DNA from: CAWBJO01 sp963789175
GTDB lineage: Bacteria > Pseudomonadota > Alphaproteobacteria > Rhizobiales > Aestuariivirgaceae
DNA: 64,000 bases
Reading direction: 5' to 3'
Assembly (NCBI GenBank): GCA_963789175.1
Contig: CAWBJO010000007.1
Location: 806,001 to 870,000, forward strand
Below, one piece after another: positions 28,942 through 41,400 of this stretch; position 1 is the stretch's first letter, and the number at the start of each line of letters is the position of its first letter. A program made the position numbers and the translations under genes. Under the pieces are notes generated by a model, which worked only from the letters and a program-made list of their open reading frames with translations, searched no databases and was not told where the DNA came from.

Positions 28942-31900
28942 TCATTTCTCCATCCAGGCATGGCCAAGGGGATCGCACAGATTGACCGGGTTATTGTCGG
29001 CATAGGCGTAGCGGTTGGTGCCGACGCCGGGGAGGGTCGGGTCCCACGGATCGGGCTGGATGAAGCGGCCAATGACCGGATCGAGATAGCGGGCATGGAG
29101 ATAGAGGAGCCCTGTCTCGGGATCATGCCGCTCCCCGATGTAACCCTTGCCGGCCATCGCCTGCCTGGGCTTGCCATATCCTCCATAGGCGAGGCTGCGG
29201 CTTAGCCCCTCGCCCTCCGTCTCGACCCGGATCGAGCCCAGGTGGTCGCGGGAAAGCGACGTCGTAATCCCGCCCTCGACCCGCACATCGTCATGGATGT
29301 AGGCGGTGGTGAGCCCGCCCCGGACCTCGACGTCGTCGCCGAGAAAGACGGTGGTGCCCGACGCATCGCGCTTGGCGATGCGCTCCCCGTCCGGCCCGTA
29401 GGCAAAGAACACCGACCCGTTGACCGACTGGAGCCGGTTCTCCCCATCCCACTTGTAGCTCTTCGCCCCGAAGCTGAGGAGATTGCCGTTGCCGTCATAG
29501 GTGAGCGTCTCATCGCCGATCCGCACCGGCGCATGCGGCCGGACCGAGCCCGCTCCCTGCATCGGGTACCGTACAGCTCTACACGGCTGTTCGACAGCAT
29601 GTTGCGGCGAGGTCATAGGCATAGGTCTCGTCGAGCGGATCGTCACCTTGGTTGTCGGCCCGGACCAGCCGGTCGAGCGTGTCATAGCTGTACGACCAGG
29701 TCTCCGCCGCGCTCGATCCGGTGATAGCCTCGATCCGCCTCGTCGGCCCGCGCGAAGAGGTAAGCGACTGGAGCTGCGCCGCGCCCATCGTCGTCGACCT
29801 GCTGACGAGCCAGCAGCGCGCCGCATCGTAGGTGGAGACGGTGCGCGCCCCCGTCCGAGCTCGACGCCGACCGCCTGCCCGCGCGCGTCGTAGCGCATCG
29901 CCGTGATGGCGAGCCCGAGCCTGTCGAGCCAGCCAGCCGCGTTGTAGGCGTGCGTGCCCGACGACGTTCCATCCGGATAGGTCCGCTCCACCACGCGTCC
30001 GCCGGCGTCGTAGGTGGACGACAGCGTGTGGGTGACCCCCTCGACAGTCCAGCTCTGCCGCGCCAGCCGCCCCGCTTCGTCCTGGTCGTAAGCGGTCTCG
30101 GCGACCGTCGCGCCGCCGACGCTGCGTGTGGCGCCCGTCAGGAACCCCGCATTGTGATAGCCGGGCCGCGCCTCGTCGTAGCGGTTGACGACCAGCAACG
30201 TGACGCCGTCCGCCGACACGGTGCGCCGCTCGGTGAGCCGGTCGTGCACGTCGTAGGCGAGGCTCGTCGACTGCCCCTTCGCGTCCACCTGGCGGACGAG
30301 GCGGCCTTGGCATCGTAGGCGTAGCTCCACGCGCCGAGGTCGGGGTCATCCGCCCGCGTCCGCCGGCCGAGCGAGTAGTAAGAGTACCGCCAGGCATTCC
30401 CCAGCGGATCGGCCATATCGGTGACATTGTCGGCATGATCGAAAAAATAGGTCGTCGCGACGTCGATGCTGTCGAGCCGGCGCACCTCGCGCAGCTTCCG
30501 CCCGTACGCATCGCTGTGGAGGGTGGCCGTGCGGCCGAGCTCGTCGGTGACGGTGACGGTAGCGAAGCTCGACGCTGACAAGCCGTAGGCCGTGGCGATC
30601 GCCGTGCCGTCGGCATGGGTGCGGCGGATCGGCCGGTCGAGCCCGTCATACCGGTAGACCGTCGCATAGGCATTCTCGCTCTCGAAATAGGGTGCCGTCT
30701 CGCTCTCGACCTGGCCGCGCGCCGCATAGCTTCGCGCGACGCGGATAGGCTGCTCGGCGGTCGGCCCGCTGCTGCGCGTGACGACGCTGCGTCCGAAGCC
30801 GTCGAGATAGGTCTCGTGCCAGGCCTCGCGCGAAGCGCTGTGCGGCGGATTGGTGGCGACGCGGATATGCTGCGCGCGCGGCGTTCCCAGCGACTGGTAG
30901 CTGGTAGTCGCATATTGCGTTTCGGAGCCCCGATACGGACGGTCGACCGGATGTCGCGGCACAGGGCGTCGCGCGCCAGGCGCGTCGTGAGCGCGTTGAC
31001 GTCGGTCTCGCTCGTCTTGACTGGCAGACGGGATCGAAAACGCAGTTACTTCGAAGCACTAATAGCTTGATGAAAGTCAGAAGAAGGCTTCGTACGGGAA
31101 GAGATTGTAGGTGGCATTCGAATTCGATGGTCGTGCTGTTGCAGACCTCGTCCGTCCGGCCGACCAGGTTGCCGAAGCCGTCGTAGCGCGCCGAAGTGGT
31201 CACGTAGCCGTCAGAGCCGCTGTCCCAGCGGCGGGTCTCGGTCTCGTCGCAGCGGAGCGGCGGCGTCTGGTGCGATGCCGCGCCGTCATGGAGATGCAGG
31301 GTGTCCGTGAGCACGTCGCCGTGCCGGTTGGAGTGGCGATCAGCTGCTCGCGCGCCGGGCAGCTCGCCACATAGGCCGTCCGGTTGGGAAAGAAGGACGT
31401 CGCGACGGCGCGCTCGTCGCCCGTCACGCATCGTCGCCGTGATACGTGCGCTGAGTGAGGTTGCCGTAGGAATCGTAGGAATAGGAAACGCGCGCGGTTT
31501 TCGTGGCGCCGCCCGCATGCTCCGTCTGCGCCTCCCCCGTCACCAGCGCCGTGAACGGTGCCGCCGCGTTGTTGCTGCTCCAGGTCCGCGCGAGCGACCG
31601 GAGAACGGTCCCGCTGCCGTCCTGCTCCTCGATGTGTTCGGGCGCACGCGCCGCCGCGAGGTCCTGCCGCGCGGTGATGACGGTCTTCGGACAGGCCGTC
31701 TCGCCGGTATTGCACGGATGCGTGACGGTCACTGTCTTGAAGCCCAGGAACCGCCGCTCCTTGGCGTCCCACTTGCCGCCCGCATAGGCAAAGCGCGTCG
31801 TCGCCTTCGACGACGCCAAGCCGAGACCGTCGTCAGCCGTGACGCTCGCCACCGTCTGCATCACGAACGGCAGCCGTGACGTCGGCGCCTTGAGTGCGGC

Positions 31901-34078
31901 GGCGTTCGTTCCGTTCGAGGCGCTGAATGAATGGTAGGCGATGGTCGTGACGCCGCCCATCGGGTACCTGACCGCCGTGAGGAAATCGGGCTGCGGTCCA
32001 TTGGAATAGGCGATCTTGCCGTTCCAGGCGGTGCTGTCGGTCTTGCTGCCGAGCAGGAAGTCCGGCAGCCCGTCGCCGTTGAAGTCGCCGGCGCCGACGA
32101 AAACGCTCGAGCGGACCGACCAGCTCGACGTCGCAACACCCTGGGCATGCGCCAAGGGGACGCCGCTTGCCGAGAGACTCTCGTAGCATCGGCGCGTCCG
32201 TCGCCATTGAGGTCGAGGACCCCGGGCTTCTGCGTTCTCGTCCACTGGCCGATGGACACGGTTTCGAAGCCCGCGCCCGTCAGATGAGTGGATAGTAGGT
32301 GGTGACCTTCGACTGGGTGGCGCTGGCCAGCAGGTCCGCCCGCCCGTCGCCGTTCACGTCGGCGACCGTGCTGGCACCGCCGGTTATGGCTGTCAGGTAG
32401 ACGAAACCAGTGCTCGAGGCGAGCCTGATCGTACGACTGGTCGGACTTTTGATCGTGATGTAGATGATGTCGTCGCGCCCGTCGCCGTAGACATCGGCGA
32501 TCTGCGCGAAGTCCGACCTTGAAGTTGTAGGTGCACCGCCTGGCTGCCCAGGAACTCGCTGCCCGTCGCGAAAAAGACCTCGCGTGACTTTCCCGAGGAC
32601 GTCAGGACGTCGGTTGCCCCGTCGCCGTCGAAGTGCGCCAAGCGCCGTCACGCTGCTCGGCAGGCTGTAGGATTGCGCCGTGAGCACGCCCTTGTTGTTG
32701 AGCTCGAGGATCTTCTTGCTGACGACGATGTCCGTGTTGAGGTCGCCGTCGAAATCCCCGAGCGCCGTGCTGAGGTTGGGATAGCCGGTGCATTCGTCCT
32801 TCTCATTGCCGTTGAAGAAAATGACGCCATTGAGGGTATCGAAGCCATTGCTTGAAGACAGATGAAAGTTCGAAATCCCCGCGCTGCACGAATAGTACTC
32901 GTACTCGATTTCGCGGCTTCCCTGTTTCCTGTAACTCCAGCTCGACGTTCATAGGCAACGTCGCTGCGCCCGTCGCCGTTGCAAATCGCCGAGGATCCGC
33001 TGCGTCACGATTGCGCTCTTCGACGATTTAGTTATTGGCGTACGATGTCCCGCTGTCACAAAGCCCTGTATCGACGTTGCTGAAGGATCGTACCTCCTCG
33101 GAATAGGAGAGCTCCGTCGCGGGCAGCGCGCTGCCGCCGGTGATCGCCCCCGTCGTGGCATCGACGCTGGCATCCGAGCCGAACTGCTGCACCGAGGCGA
33201 GACGCGAAAGCTGGGTGCTCGGGCTCTGGGCGTAAGTGAGGCGATACGCCCGAACCCGCTCGCCGCTGGTTGTGATGTCGACCGTCGCGATACGCGATTT
33301 GGCCTGCGCGAGGCTCACGCCGTCGCATAGCTGTTCTGGTCCTCGGTCGGCCGCGCTTCGAGGTGGAACGTGACGACGGTCCCGTTGTAGCGGATCGATT
33401 TCGGATAGCACTGCGCGTCCGCCTCGCATGGGTAGTCGTAGTTGACGCGATTGCCGCGCGTGTCCGCGACGCTAACGAGGAGCCAGCGAAAGTTGCTGAT
33501 GAGCTGCGCATTGCTCGAAGCGGATCCCAACCAGGTCGCAATCGGATGATAGACATGCGCCGTTCCATCCCGCCCCGTGATCGTCCATTGATTGGCCGAA
33601 GCGTCCCGCGCGATGCGCAGGTAGTTCTCGACCCGCGTCGCATGCGTCCCGCCGCTCGCGCATCCCGGGCTTGCCGTGCCCGACGGGCAGGCGAGCAGTT
33701 CCTCTCCGTCGAGGAGGAAGACATCGCGCGCATCGTCGAAGAATGGCGTTCCCCGCCCCGGCGCTGCCCGCTCGATGCTTGAGTGACCCTCGAGCGTCCA
33801 TCCGATGCCGAGCCAGTGCCGATGCCTGGCCGCGTTCGCCAGCGTCTGGCTGAAGTGTACGCCAGGCGCAGTTGCGGCTCGAGACCGCGGAACTGCGGCA
33901 CCGCGAGATCGATGCCGTATGTGAACTTTCCGTTCTGCGATTGCCCGCTGCGCGCCGCCGAGAGACGATCCGGCGCATTCGGGATCGCTGCGGAGATGGA
34001 TTGTGGGAACGCACTGTCTGAGAAAAGCGAGATGAACAGAATGAATAGAAAAGCTACGCAGCGCCGGCGCTCTGCCAT
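28942..34078 (-). pseudogene. SpvB/TcdB-like RHS (YD-repeat) protein gene, many frameshifts, no toxin tip
   Basis: About 5.1 kb of one ancestral gene, read in pieces from all three minus frames. A good ribosome site (AAAGGAATTTTC) precedes the ATG at 34078 and a signal peptide (CVAFLFILFISLFSDSAFPQ). An SpvB-like start follows (GKFTYGIDLAVPQFRGLEPQ; later WLGIGWTLEG). FG-GAP/VCBS units come next (GDFDGDLNTDIVV, DVYGDGRDDIIYI, DVNGDGRADLLAS, GDFNGDGLPDFLLG), then a TcdB-middle-like part (YPMGGVTTIAYHSFSA) and YD repeats (YRYDGLDRPIRRTHADGTAI, RYDARGQAVGVELG). The RHS core end is GRFIQPDPWDP then NRYAYADNNPVNLCDPLG. Only about six residues follow the DPLG motif where a toxin would be. I count at least ten frame changes, of both signs. 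It would have been a surface or secreted shell protein. Confidence 0.8.
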
Positions 34079-34226
34079 GAAAATTCCTTTAAGAATATGC
34101 AACAATCAGAATTGGTTAGTCAGTAACGGAGCGCTTCATGAGCGAGTCGCATCGACCTGTCAAAGCCTGCGATCGCTTATCCCCAGCCAGCTTGCTTGGC
34201 CCCACCGAACTGATAGCGTGAACGCA

Positions 34227-35033
34227 ATGCAGGAAATTCCTCAGCTCGGTTTCGGCACCTGGCCGCTGCGCGGCAAGGAGGCGCACGATTCGATTGCCGT
34301 CGCCTTCGAGGCGGGCTTTCGCCATCTCGACACCGCGCAGCTTTACGACAACGAGAGTGACGTCGGCGATGCGGTGCGCGATTCAAGCCTGAAGCGGGAC
34401 GAGGTTTTCGTCACGACCAAGGTGGCGCCCGACAACCTCGGGCCCGAGCGGTTTTTCGACTCCGTCAGGAAGAGTCTCGATGCGCTGCGGCTCGACCGCG
34501 TCGACCTTCTCCTGATCCACTGGCCGAGTCGCGACAAGAACCTGTTCGACGGCGCCATAGACAGACTCGTGGAGTGCCAGACGATGGAGCTAGCGAGCAA
34601 GGTCGGCGTCAGCAACTTCACGCCGAAGATGCTGGAGCGCGCTGCGAAGCGCGCCAAGGGCAAGCTTGTTACCAATCAGGTGGAGTATCACCCGCTGATC
34701 GACCAGCGGCCGCTCGAGAAGGCGGCGCGCGACAACGACATGAAGCTCACCGCCTATGGCGCGCTGGCACGCGGCGAATGCCTGAAGGTGCCGGCGATCC
34801 AGCGCATCGCCGACAAGCGCGGCGTCGGCGCCGCCGAGGTGATCCTGAACTGGGCGCTTGCCCAGGACATCTACGTGCTGACGCGCTCCAACAAGCCGGC
34901 CCATATCCGGGCAAGTTGGAACGCGCAGAAGCTGGAACTTTCAACTGACGAGCTTGCGGAGATTTCATCCCTTCGCGAAGGAAATCGCCGTTTCATCGAG
35001 CCGGCGAACCTTGTGCCCGGATGGGATTTCTAA
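34227..35033 (+). CDS. aldo/keto reductase
   Basis: A 268-residue NADPH-dependent aldo/keto reductase of the 2,5-diketo-gluconate-reductase type. The catalytic tetrad is visible: Asp and Tyr in HLDTAQLYDNE, Lys in VFVTTKVAPDN and His in LLLIHWPS. The barrel continues with VGVSNFTPKMLE and NQVEYHPLIDQ, and the C-terminal NADP region has YVLTRSNKPAHIRASW. I chose the ATG at 34227; a GTG three codons earlier is possible. It stands alone between two decayed genes, so its physiological substrate is open. Confidence 0.9.
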   Translation: MQEIPQLGFGTWPLRGKEAHDSIAVAFEAGFRHLDTAQLYDNESDVGDAVRDSSLKRDEVFVTTKVAPDNLGPERFFDSVRKSLDALRLDRVDLLLIHWPSRDKNLFDGAIDRLVECQTMELASKVGVSNFTPKMLERAAKRAKGKLVTNQVEYHPLIDQRPLEKAARDNDMKLTAYGALARGECLKVPAIQRIADKRGVGAAEVILNWALAQDIYVLTRSNKPAHIRASWNAQKLELSTDELAEISSLREGNRRFIEPANLVPGWDF

Positions 35034-35240
35034 CAATAAGAGTTTGGCCGACCTCATTGATTTCGGGAGTCCCACCAGCAACTTAGCGCGTAAGCAGCTG
35101 AATCGATTTAAGATTCTTGATTTAATCATCCCTTCGTGACATAGTGTTCGTGGTGGGAGACGCCGGGCAAACTCGGGGCCCTTCTGTTCCGACAGATGGG
35201 CAGTTGTGCTGGATGGTTGCCCCTTGGATGGCGACCTGTA

Positions 35241-36122
35241 CTACCAGCCGATGGAAACGAAGCCGGGGCCCACCACTGAAAACTGATAGCCATAAAACTC
35301 GAAAATCCTCTTCTGTGCTGGGAGAAGTTTAGCCTTCCAAGGCGGAGTAGGTTGGAGACAAACACCATAGTCAGCGCACGAACCGTTCTCCGTCGCTACA
35401 AGTGGTCTCAGCGCTTCTGCATAGCGAGTGTCGTTCCGGCAGTCCAATAGGTCGGCAGCCTGAAAAAATGAACTTGCAACTGCATCGGCTATCTGAAGGC
35501 CGGCGACTTGCGAATGATTGGAAGGCTGGATAAGTGAGCCATCCAAAACCTGCCACTTAATTTGCCGCTTCTGAAGGTAGCTAGTCCCAGCGCGAGCTTG
35601 CATCCTAAGAAGCTCCGCATACGCAGCTGTTTGGCCATAGGAGAGGCCTCCCCGCTGGGAAAAAACAACTCTTACTTTTTTTACTGAACCAAATTCCCTA
35701 ATTGATCGTCTTTCGCAGTAATCTGTAACGCGCTCTAGAAGCAACCGAATACAAAAGTTGTAAAACATTGACTCGATTGAAGGTAACCACCTCCAGCTTC
35801 CGCCCTCGGGTTGCGGTAACCACGCATGTTTTTCTTGTTCGATGCAAGCACAGAGAACGGTGTAGGTAGCTTGGCCATTGCAGTGCACAGTTGAAGCTTT
35901 CGATCCCGTCAAATGTCGAAAATGCAGATCTCTGCGCTGTCTTATTCGCATTTCGAGCAGCAGCGAAGCACGAATTCAACCAGAGATAGATCGGGCTTTT
36001 TTCTAACTAGGAGGCTTGCTAGGGACACCAGTCTGTACCACCAACAAGGTCAATCGGCCGAACACGATCAATTCCAGGATCTCGGCTTCATCAATGTACG
36101 CTATGTATTCGTAGGGCATCAT
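35241..36122 (-). pseudogene. DUF3800-family gene broken by several frameshifts
   Basis: The best frame (35241-35951) encodes LPSIESMFYNFCIRLLLERV, VFSQRGGLSYGQTAAYAELL and LQIADAVASSFFQAADLLDC, typical of the C-terminal half of DUF3800 proteins. The N-terminal YIAYIDEA then GDPGIDRVRPIDLVGGTDW is found between about 35995 and 36122, but in two other frames. I count at least four frame changes, some looking like a lost base in a short run. The region is AT-richer than the core genes. DUF3800 proteins have a nuclease-like fold and are common on mobile DNA; this copy is probably not functional as written. Confidence 0.65.
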
Positions 36123-36135
36123 TCGAGAGACTCAC

Positions 36136-36636
36136 CACTCCGACGGCAATTGTCGCTTAGACGAACTTAGAGCCGCCTCAAAGGCAAAGAGTCCACTATA
36201 TGTGATGAGCAGTTCATCTAGTGAACAAAATGTGCAAATATTCCTTGACAATATATTCCTAGATAGGTAGATCGAAACCGTCACCTTCCACATGGGAGGC
36301 GTTGTCCGGATAGCTCCGACGGCGTGGCGGGTGATCGGTGCCTCGGGCGAAGTTGTCTGTGCGAACAGGTGACGAAGTCCGGGCGGCGTCTCCGGCCTGA
36401 CCCTCCTAAGACGGAGCGTGCTCAGCACAGCCGGGTGCCGAGGTTGGGTTCATCTCAGCCAAAGGCCCTGGCGAGATCGCAGTATGGCGATGCCGTGGCG
36501 AAACACCGGTGGAGCGCTCCTTCACGGGGCATCCTGATTGCCACTGCCTGTCGACTTCGCGAAGTCCCCCGCGAGGTGGGCGCTCCACACTCCCTTCTCT
36601 CCCGGAGGCTCGAAGCCGCCCGGCGGCGAAGCCTGT
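36136..36636. other. 500-base stretch without a supported gene
   Basis: AT-rich up to about 36280, then returning to the GC content of the chromosome. Short frames exist on both strands, but none has a recognisable product, a good ribosome site or convincing codon use. It looks like the ragged edge of the accessory region. Confidence 0.45.
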
Positions 36637-38293
36637 TCAGCCGCCGACGCGCCCGAGCGCGATGATCCGATCGAAGGCGACGCCCTTCGGCAACGTGCCG
36701 TAGGCCCGCCCCCAGTCGTCCTCGAGCCGGGAGGCGAGGAACGCGTCCGCCGCCGCTTCCGGCCCGTGCCGCACCATGAGCGATCCCTGCAGGACGAGCG
36801 CCATCCGCTCCGCGATCCGCCGCGCCCGAACCTCGCTGTCGCTCTCGTCGGCGATCTCGTCCTTGAGCCGCACGACCGCCCGGTCGAGCCGCTTCTCGGT
36901 TCCGCGCGCCGCTTCCGCCTCGCCAAGGACGGCGGCGAGCGCCGCCGGCTCGCGCTTCAGCGTGCGCAGGATGTCGAGGCAGATGACGTTGCCCGATCCC
37001 TCCCAGATGCCGTTGAGCGGCGCCTGCCGGTAGAGCCGCGGCATCGTCGAATCCTCGACGTAGCCTGCCCCGCCATGGCATTCGAGCGCTTCCGCCGCGT
37101 GGCCGGGAAGCCGCTTGTTGTTCCAGTACTTGGCGAGCGCCACGGAGAGCCGCGCGAAGGGCAGCGCCGCCGCATCTTCATGCGCCTCGTCGAAGCCGCG
37201 CGCCACCCGCGCCGCCAGCAGCGTCGCCGCCGCCCATTCGACGACGAGGTCGGCGAGCACGTTGCGCATGAGCGGCTGCTCCGCGAGCAGCCTGCCGAAC
37301 GCCCGGCGGTGATGGGCGTGGTGCACGGCCTGGACGACCGCCTGCCGCATCAGCCCCGCCGCGGCGAGCGCCGTGTCGAGGCGCGTGTGGTGCACCATCT
37401 CGATGATCGTCTTGACGCCCTCGCCCTCGGGCCCGACCCGCCGCGCCCATGTGTCCTTGTACTCGATCTCGGAGGAGGCGTTGGCGCGGTCGCCGAGCTT
37501 GTCCTTGAGCCGCATGATGAAGAAAGGGTTGCGCGTGCCGTCCGGGCGCCAGCGCGGCACCAGGAAGCAGCGTGAGGCCGCTGCCCGTCTGCGCCAGCGT
37601 CAGGAACGCATCCGACATCGGCGCCGAGCAGAACCACTTGTGGCCGGTGAGCGCGAAGCCGCCGTCGCCGAGCTCGCTCGCCCGCGTCGTGTTGGCGCGC
37701 ACGTCGGAGCCGCCCTGCTTCTCGGTCATCGCCATGCCGATCGTCGCCGAAGCCTTCTCAGCCGGCGGCACGAAGCGCGGATCGTAGGCGGCGGCGGTGA
37801 TCTTCGCCTCCCACTCCTTCGCGACCGCCGGCTCCCGGCGCAGCGCCGGCACCGATGCGTAGGTCATGGTGATGGGGCAGCACACGCCCGCCTCGGCTTG
37901 AACGAGCAGGTACTCGAGCACCATATGAGCGGCGTGCCCGCCGCGCGCCCCCGCCGTCCAGCCGATGGAATGCACCGCGTGCGACTTCGCGATCGCCATG
38001 AGCTCGTGATAGGCGGGATGGTAGGAGACCTCGTCGATGCGCTGTCCGAAGCGGTCGAAGCTCGAAAGCTCCGGCGGATTGCGATTTGCCGCACGGGCAA
38101 GTTCCATGACCCGCTCGCTTCCGAGCACCTCGCCGAGTGCCCGCGCCCGTTGCGCCGCGAAGGATGCGCCCTCGCGTTCGAGCGCCGCGACGATGAGCGG
38201 GTCGGTGTCGAACAGGTTGACGTCGACGAGCGGCGGCGGCTGGTTCGTCACCGCGTGGCTGTCGAGGACGGAAATGGGTTGCCGTGGAGGCAT
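36637..38293 (-). CDS. aidB: AidB-like acyl-CoA dehydrogenase, one frameshift
   Basis: A flavoprotein of the AidB branch of acyl-CoA dehydrogenases, linked in E. coli to the alkylation response. The N-terminal part has DVNLFDTDPLIVAALEREGA, GWTAGARGGHAAHMVLEYLL, MTEKQGGSDVRANTT and GHKWFCSAPMSDAFL. After one extra base near 37570 the reading continues with VPRWRPDGTRNPFFIMRLKD, CHGGAGYVEDS and LNGIWEGSGNVICLD. Corrected length is 551 residues, as expected for AidB. It is transcribed alone, away from the fatty-acid cluster that starts at 38456. Confidence 0.85.
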
Positions 38294-38455
38294 GGGCTCG
38301 CGGGAAGGCGGCGTCGTATACGAGGTTTAAACCTTAACTCCGAATGGAATCTTAGCACAAAGACCCTACAATAATTGGTGAATACGCTCTGGCAGGGAAG
38401 TGAGTGGGCCGGCTCTCCACGAAAGCCGGAACGGAGCGAACGTCTCAAAGGCTTC

Positions 38456-41400
38456 ATGAATCGCAGCCCGGAATTTGAGATCAACGAAGCGTTCTACGAA
38501 TGGTGCGTGAGGGCGTTCTCCCTTTTGCGCCGCCGGCTGGGCATTAACATCAAGGTGCACGACGCCGACGGCCATATCGAGGCCGGCCAGATCTTCCTCT
38601 TCAACCATTTCGCGCGCATCGAAACGGTCATCCCTCAATACTTCATCCACCAGGCGACCGGCGCCTACTGCCGCTGCGTCGCCGCCCACGACCTGTTCGC
38701 AAAGAACGACCGCTTCGCCAAGCTCCTGTGGAGCTGCGGCGCGGTGCCCAACAACTACCCGGGCCTCCTGCCCTTCCTCGCCGCCGAGATCCTGCGCGGC
38801 CGCAAGGTGATCTTCTTTCCCGAAGGCAGCATGATCAAGGACCGCCGCGTCTCCGCCGACGGGCCGGCCCTCGACCGCCGCCTCGGCGCCGTCCGCGAGC
38901 CGCGCAAGCATCGCCAGGGGGCCGCCGCCCTCGCTTTCGTCCTCGAGGTGTTCAAGAAGCGCATCCTCTCGGTCGATGAGGCGGGCGACGTCGAGCGCCT
39001 CGACCGCTGGGTCGCCGCCCTGGGCCTGAAGGACCGCCCCTCCCTCATCGCCGCGGCCCGCCTGCCGACCCTGATCGTTCCGGCCAACATCACCTTCTTC
39101 CCCATCCACACCGGCGACAACATCCTGAGCAAGGCGGCCGAGTTCTTCGCCGGCGAGCTCGAGGCGCGGACCCGGGACGAGCTTCTCGTCGAGGGCAATC
39201 TGGTGCTGCGCCGGACCGACATGGACATCCGCTTCGGCAAGCCCATCCATCCCCACATCACCTGGAACATCTTCGACCGCCTGCTACTCGGCCGCATCTT
39301 CGAGCGCGTCGAGAGCCTGGAGCAGCTGTTCGCGCTGAAGGACACCGCCGGCCGCTGGATCGAGCGCATGGTGAACATGCGCATGAAGAGCCGTGTCGAG
39401 CACCTGCGCGACCTGTGCATGGAGGAGATGTACGGTCGCCTCACCATCAACCTGAACCACCTCGCCTCGCGTCTCGTCACCCTGCTCTACGGCCGCGGCG
39501 AGACCGGCATCGCCCGCGACCGTTTTCACCGCCTGCTCTATCTCGCTTTCAAATACGCTCAGGGCGAGCCGTCGCTCCACCTGCATCGAAGCCTGCTCGA
39601 CCCCGATCTCTATGGCGGCATCCACGACGGGTCGAGCCCGCTTCTCGCCGACTTCATCGCCACCGCCGTCGCCTCCGGCCTCATCGAGGTCGACGGCGAG
39701 CGCTACCTGTTCAAGCCGCGCCTGCGCCAGGAGAGCGGCGGACGCGATCCGCGCCTCGAGAACGTCGTGCTGGTCTACGCCAACGAGGTCGCACCCGTGC
39801 CGGCGGCGCGCCGCGCCGTCGACCGCGCTCTTGCCGAGGAATCTCTGGACGGCAGCGACCGCATCGCCCGCGGTCTCCTCGACGACGAGATGCGAGCCTA
39901 TCAGCGGGCCCGCGGCCGCTCGTCGCCCCATCTCGAGCCGCAGGGGAACGCCGCGACTCCCGGTGAGCCCTATCTGCTCCTTCCCGAAACGCGCCGCCCG
40001 CTCGGCGTCGTTCTGGTCCACGACTTCCTCGCCTCGCCGGCCGAGCTCAGGCCCTTCGGCGATGCCCTTGCCGCCGCGGGATATACGGTCGTCGGCGTCC
40101 GCCTCGCCGGCCACGGCACCTCGCCGGCCGACCTCCGCGACCGCAGCTGGCAGGACTGGCTGAAATCGGTGCGCCGCGGCCACGAGATCGCTTCCCTCCT
40201 GTGCGATCGCGTATGCATCGTCGGCTTCGGCCTCGGTGGCGTCCTGGCGCTGCGGCTGGCTGCCGAGGCGCCGCAAGGATTGACGGGCGTCGCCTCCGTC
40301 TGCGCGCCGGTGAAGTTCCGCAACCGGTCGCTCGCCTTCGTGCAGGTGCTGCACAACCTCAATCGCCTGACCGAATGGACCTACAAGGAGGAAGGGCTCG
40401 TTCCCTTCCGCCCCAATGCGCCCGAGCATCCCGACATCAGCTATGCGAGCGTGCCGATCCGCGGCCTGTTCGAATTGCGCCGCGCCATCGACGAGATGGA
40501 CCGCCGCCTGCCCGACGTCCGCTGCCCCGTCGCCGTGCTCCACGCCTCCGACGATCCCGAGGTCGACCCCGAAAGCGCCCGTCATATTCACGACCGGCTG
40601 GGTTCGCCGCGCAAGTCGATCCATTTCGTGGCCGCCGAGCGCCACGGCATCATCCGCGACGATATCGGCGACACGCGAAGCCGCCTCCTGTCGTTTCTCG
40701 CCCGCGTCTCCGAACCGGTCGCCGCGGCCGCCCCGGCTCCGGCCGCCGTCCGCCGCCGCCTCGCCCTGCCCGCGACCGTGCTGCGCCCGTTCCGCTTCCT
40801 CGCCCCGCGCACCGCTCCCGCGGCCGGTGCGCCGCATGCCTGGGAGAAATCCTATCCGCCCGGCCTCGACTGGCGCACCCCGATCGAGCCGCGGCCGCTG
40901 ACCGCGCTCTTCGACGAGGCCGTCAAGGCCTATGCCGATCGGATAGCAATGAGCTTCCGCGGCAAGCAGTACCGCTATCGCGACCTCGCCCGCCTGGTCG
41001 ACCGGACGGCGAAGGGGCTGCAGGCCCTCGGTGTCGGGCGCGGCACCAAGGTCGGCCTCCTGCTGCCCAACTGTCCCTATGCCGTCATTTGCTTCCACGC
41101 CGTGCTTAAGGCGGGGGGCATCGTCGTCAACATCAATCCGCTCTATGCCAAATACGAGATCGAGCGGCAGCTCGTCGATAGCGGCGCCCGCATCCTCTTC
41201 ACCCTCGACCTCAAGGGCCTCTACGACAAGGTCGACGACCTGGCGCGCAGCGGCGGACCGCTCGACAAGCTGGTCGTCTGCCCCATGCGCGGCGTGCTGC
41301 GCTTCACCGAGAAGGTCATGTTCGGCCTCCTCAAGGGAAACGAGATCGCCGCCGTCGTCGAGGACGACCGCCATCTTCCGTTCTACCGGCTCCTGGACAA

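Noticed and set aside
36200..36270. TTGACA-like and gttca/tgaac elements as a promoter with operator
   Set aside because: No supported gene lies downstream in a sensible position, and AT-rich decay makes such hexamers likely by chance.
36136..36636. Short frames on both strands as small genes
   Set aside because: No ribosome sites, no family resemblance and inconsistent codon use; described as gene-free instead.
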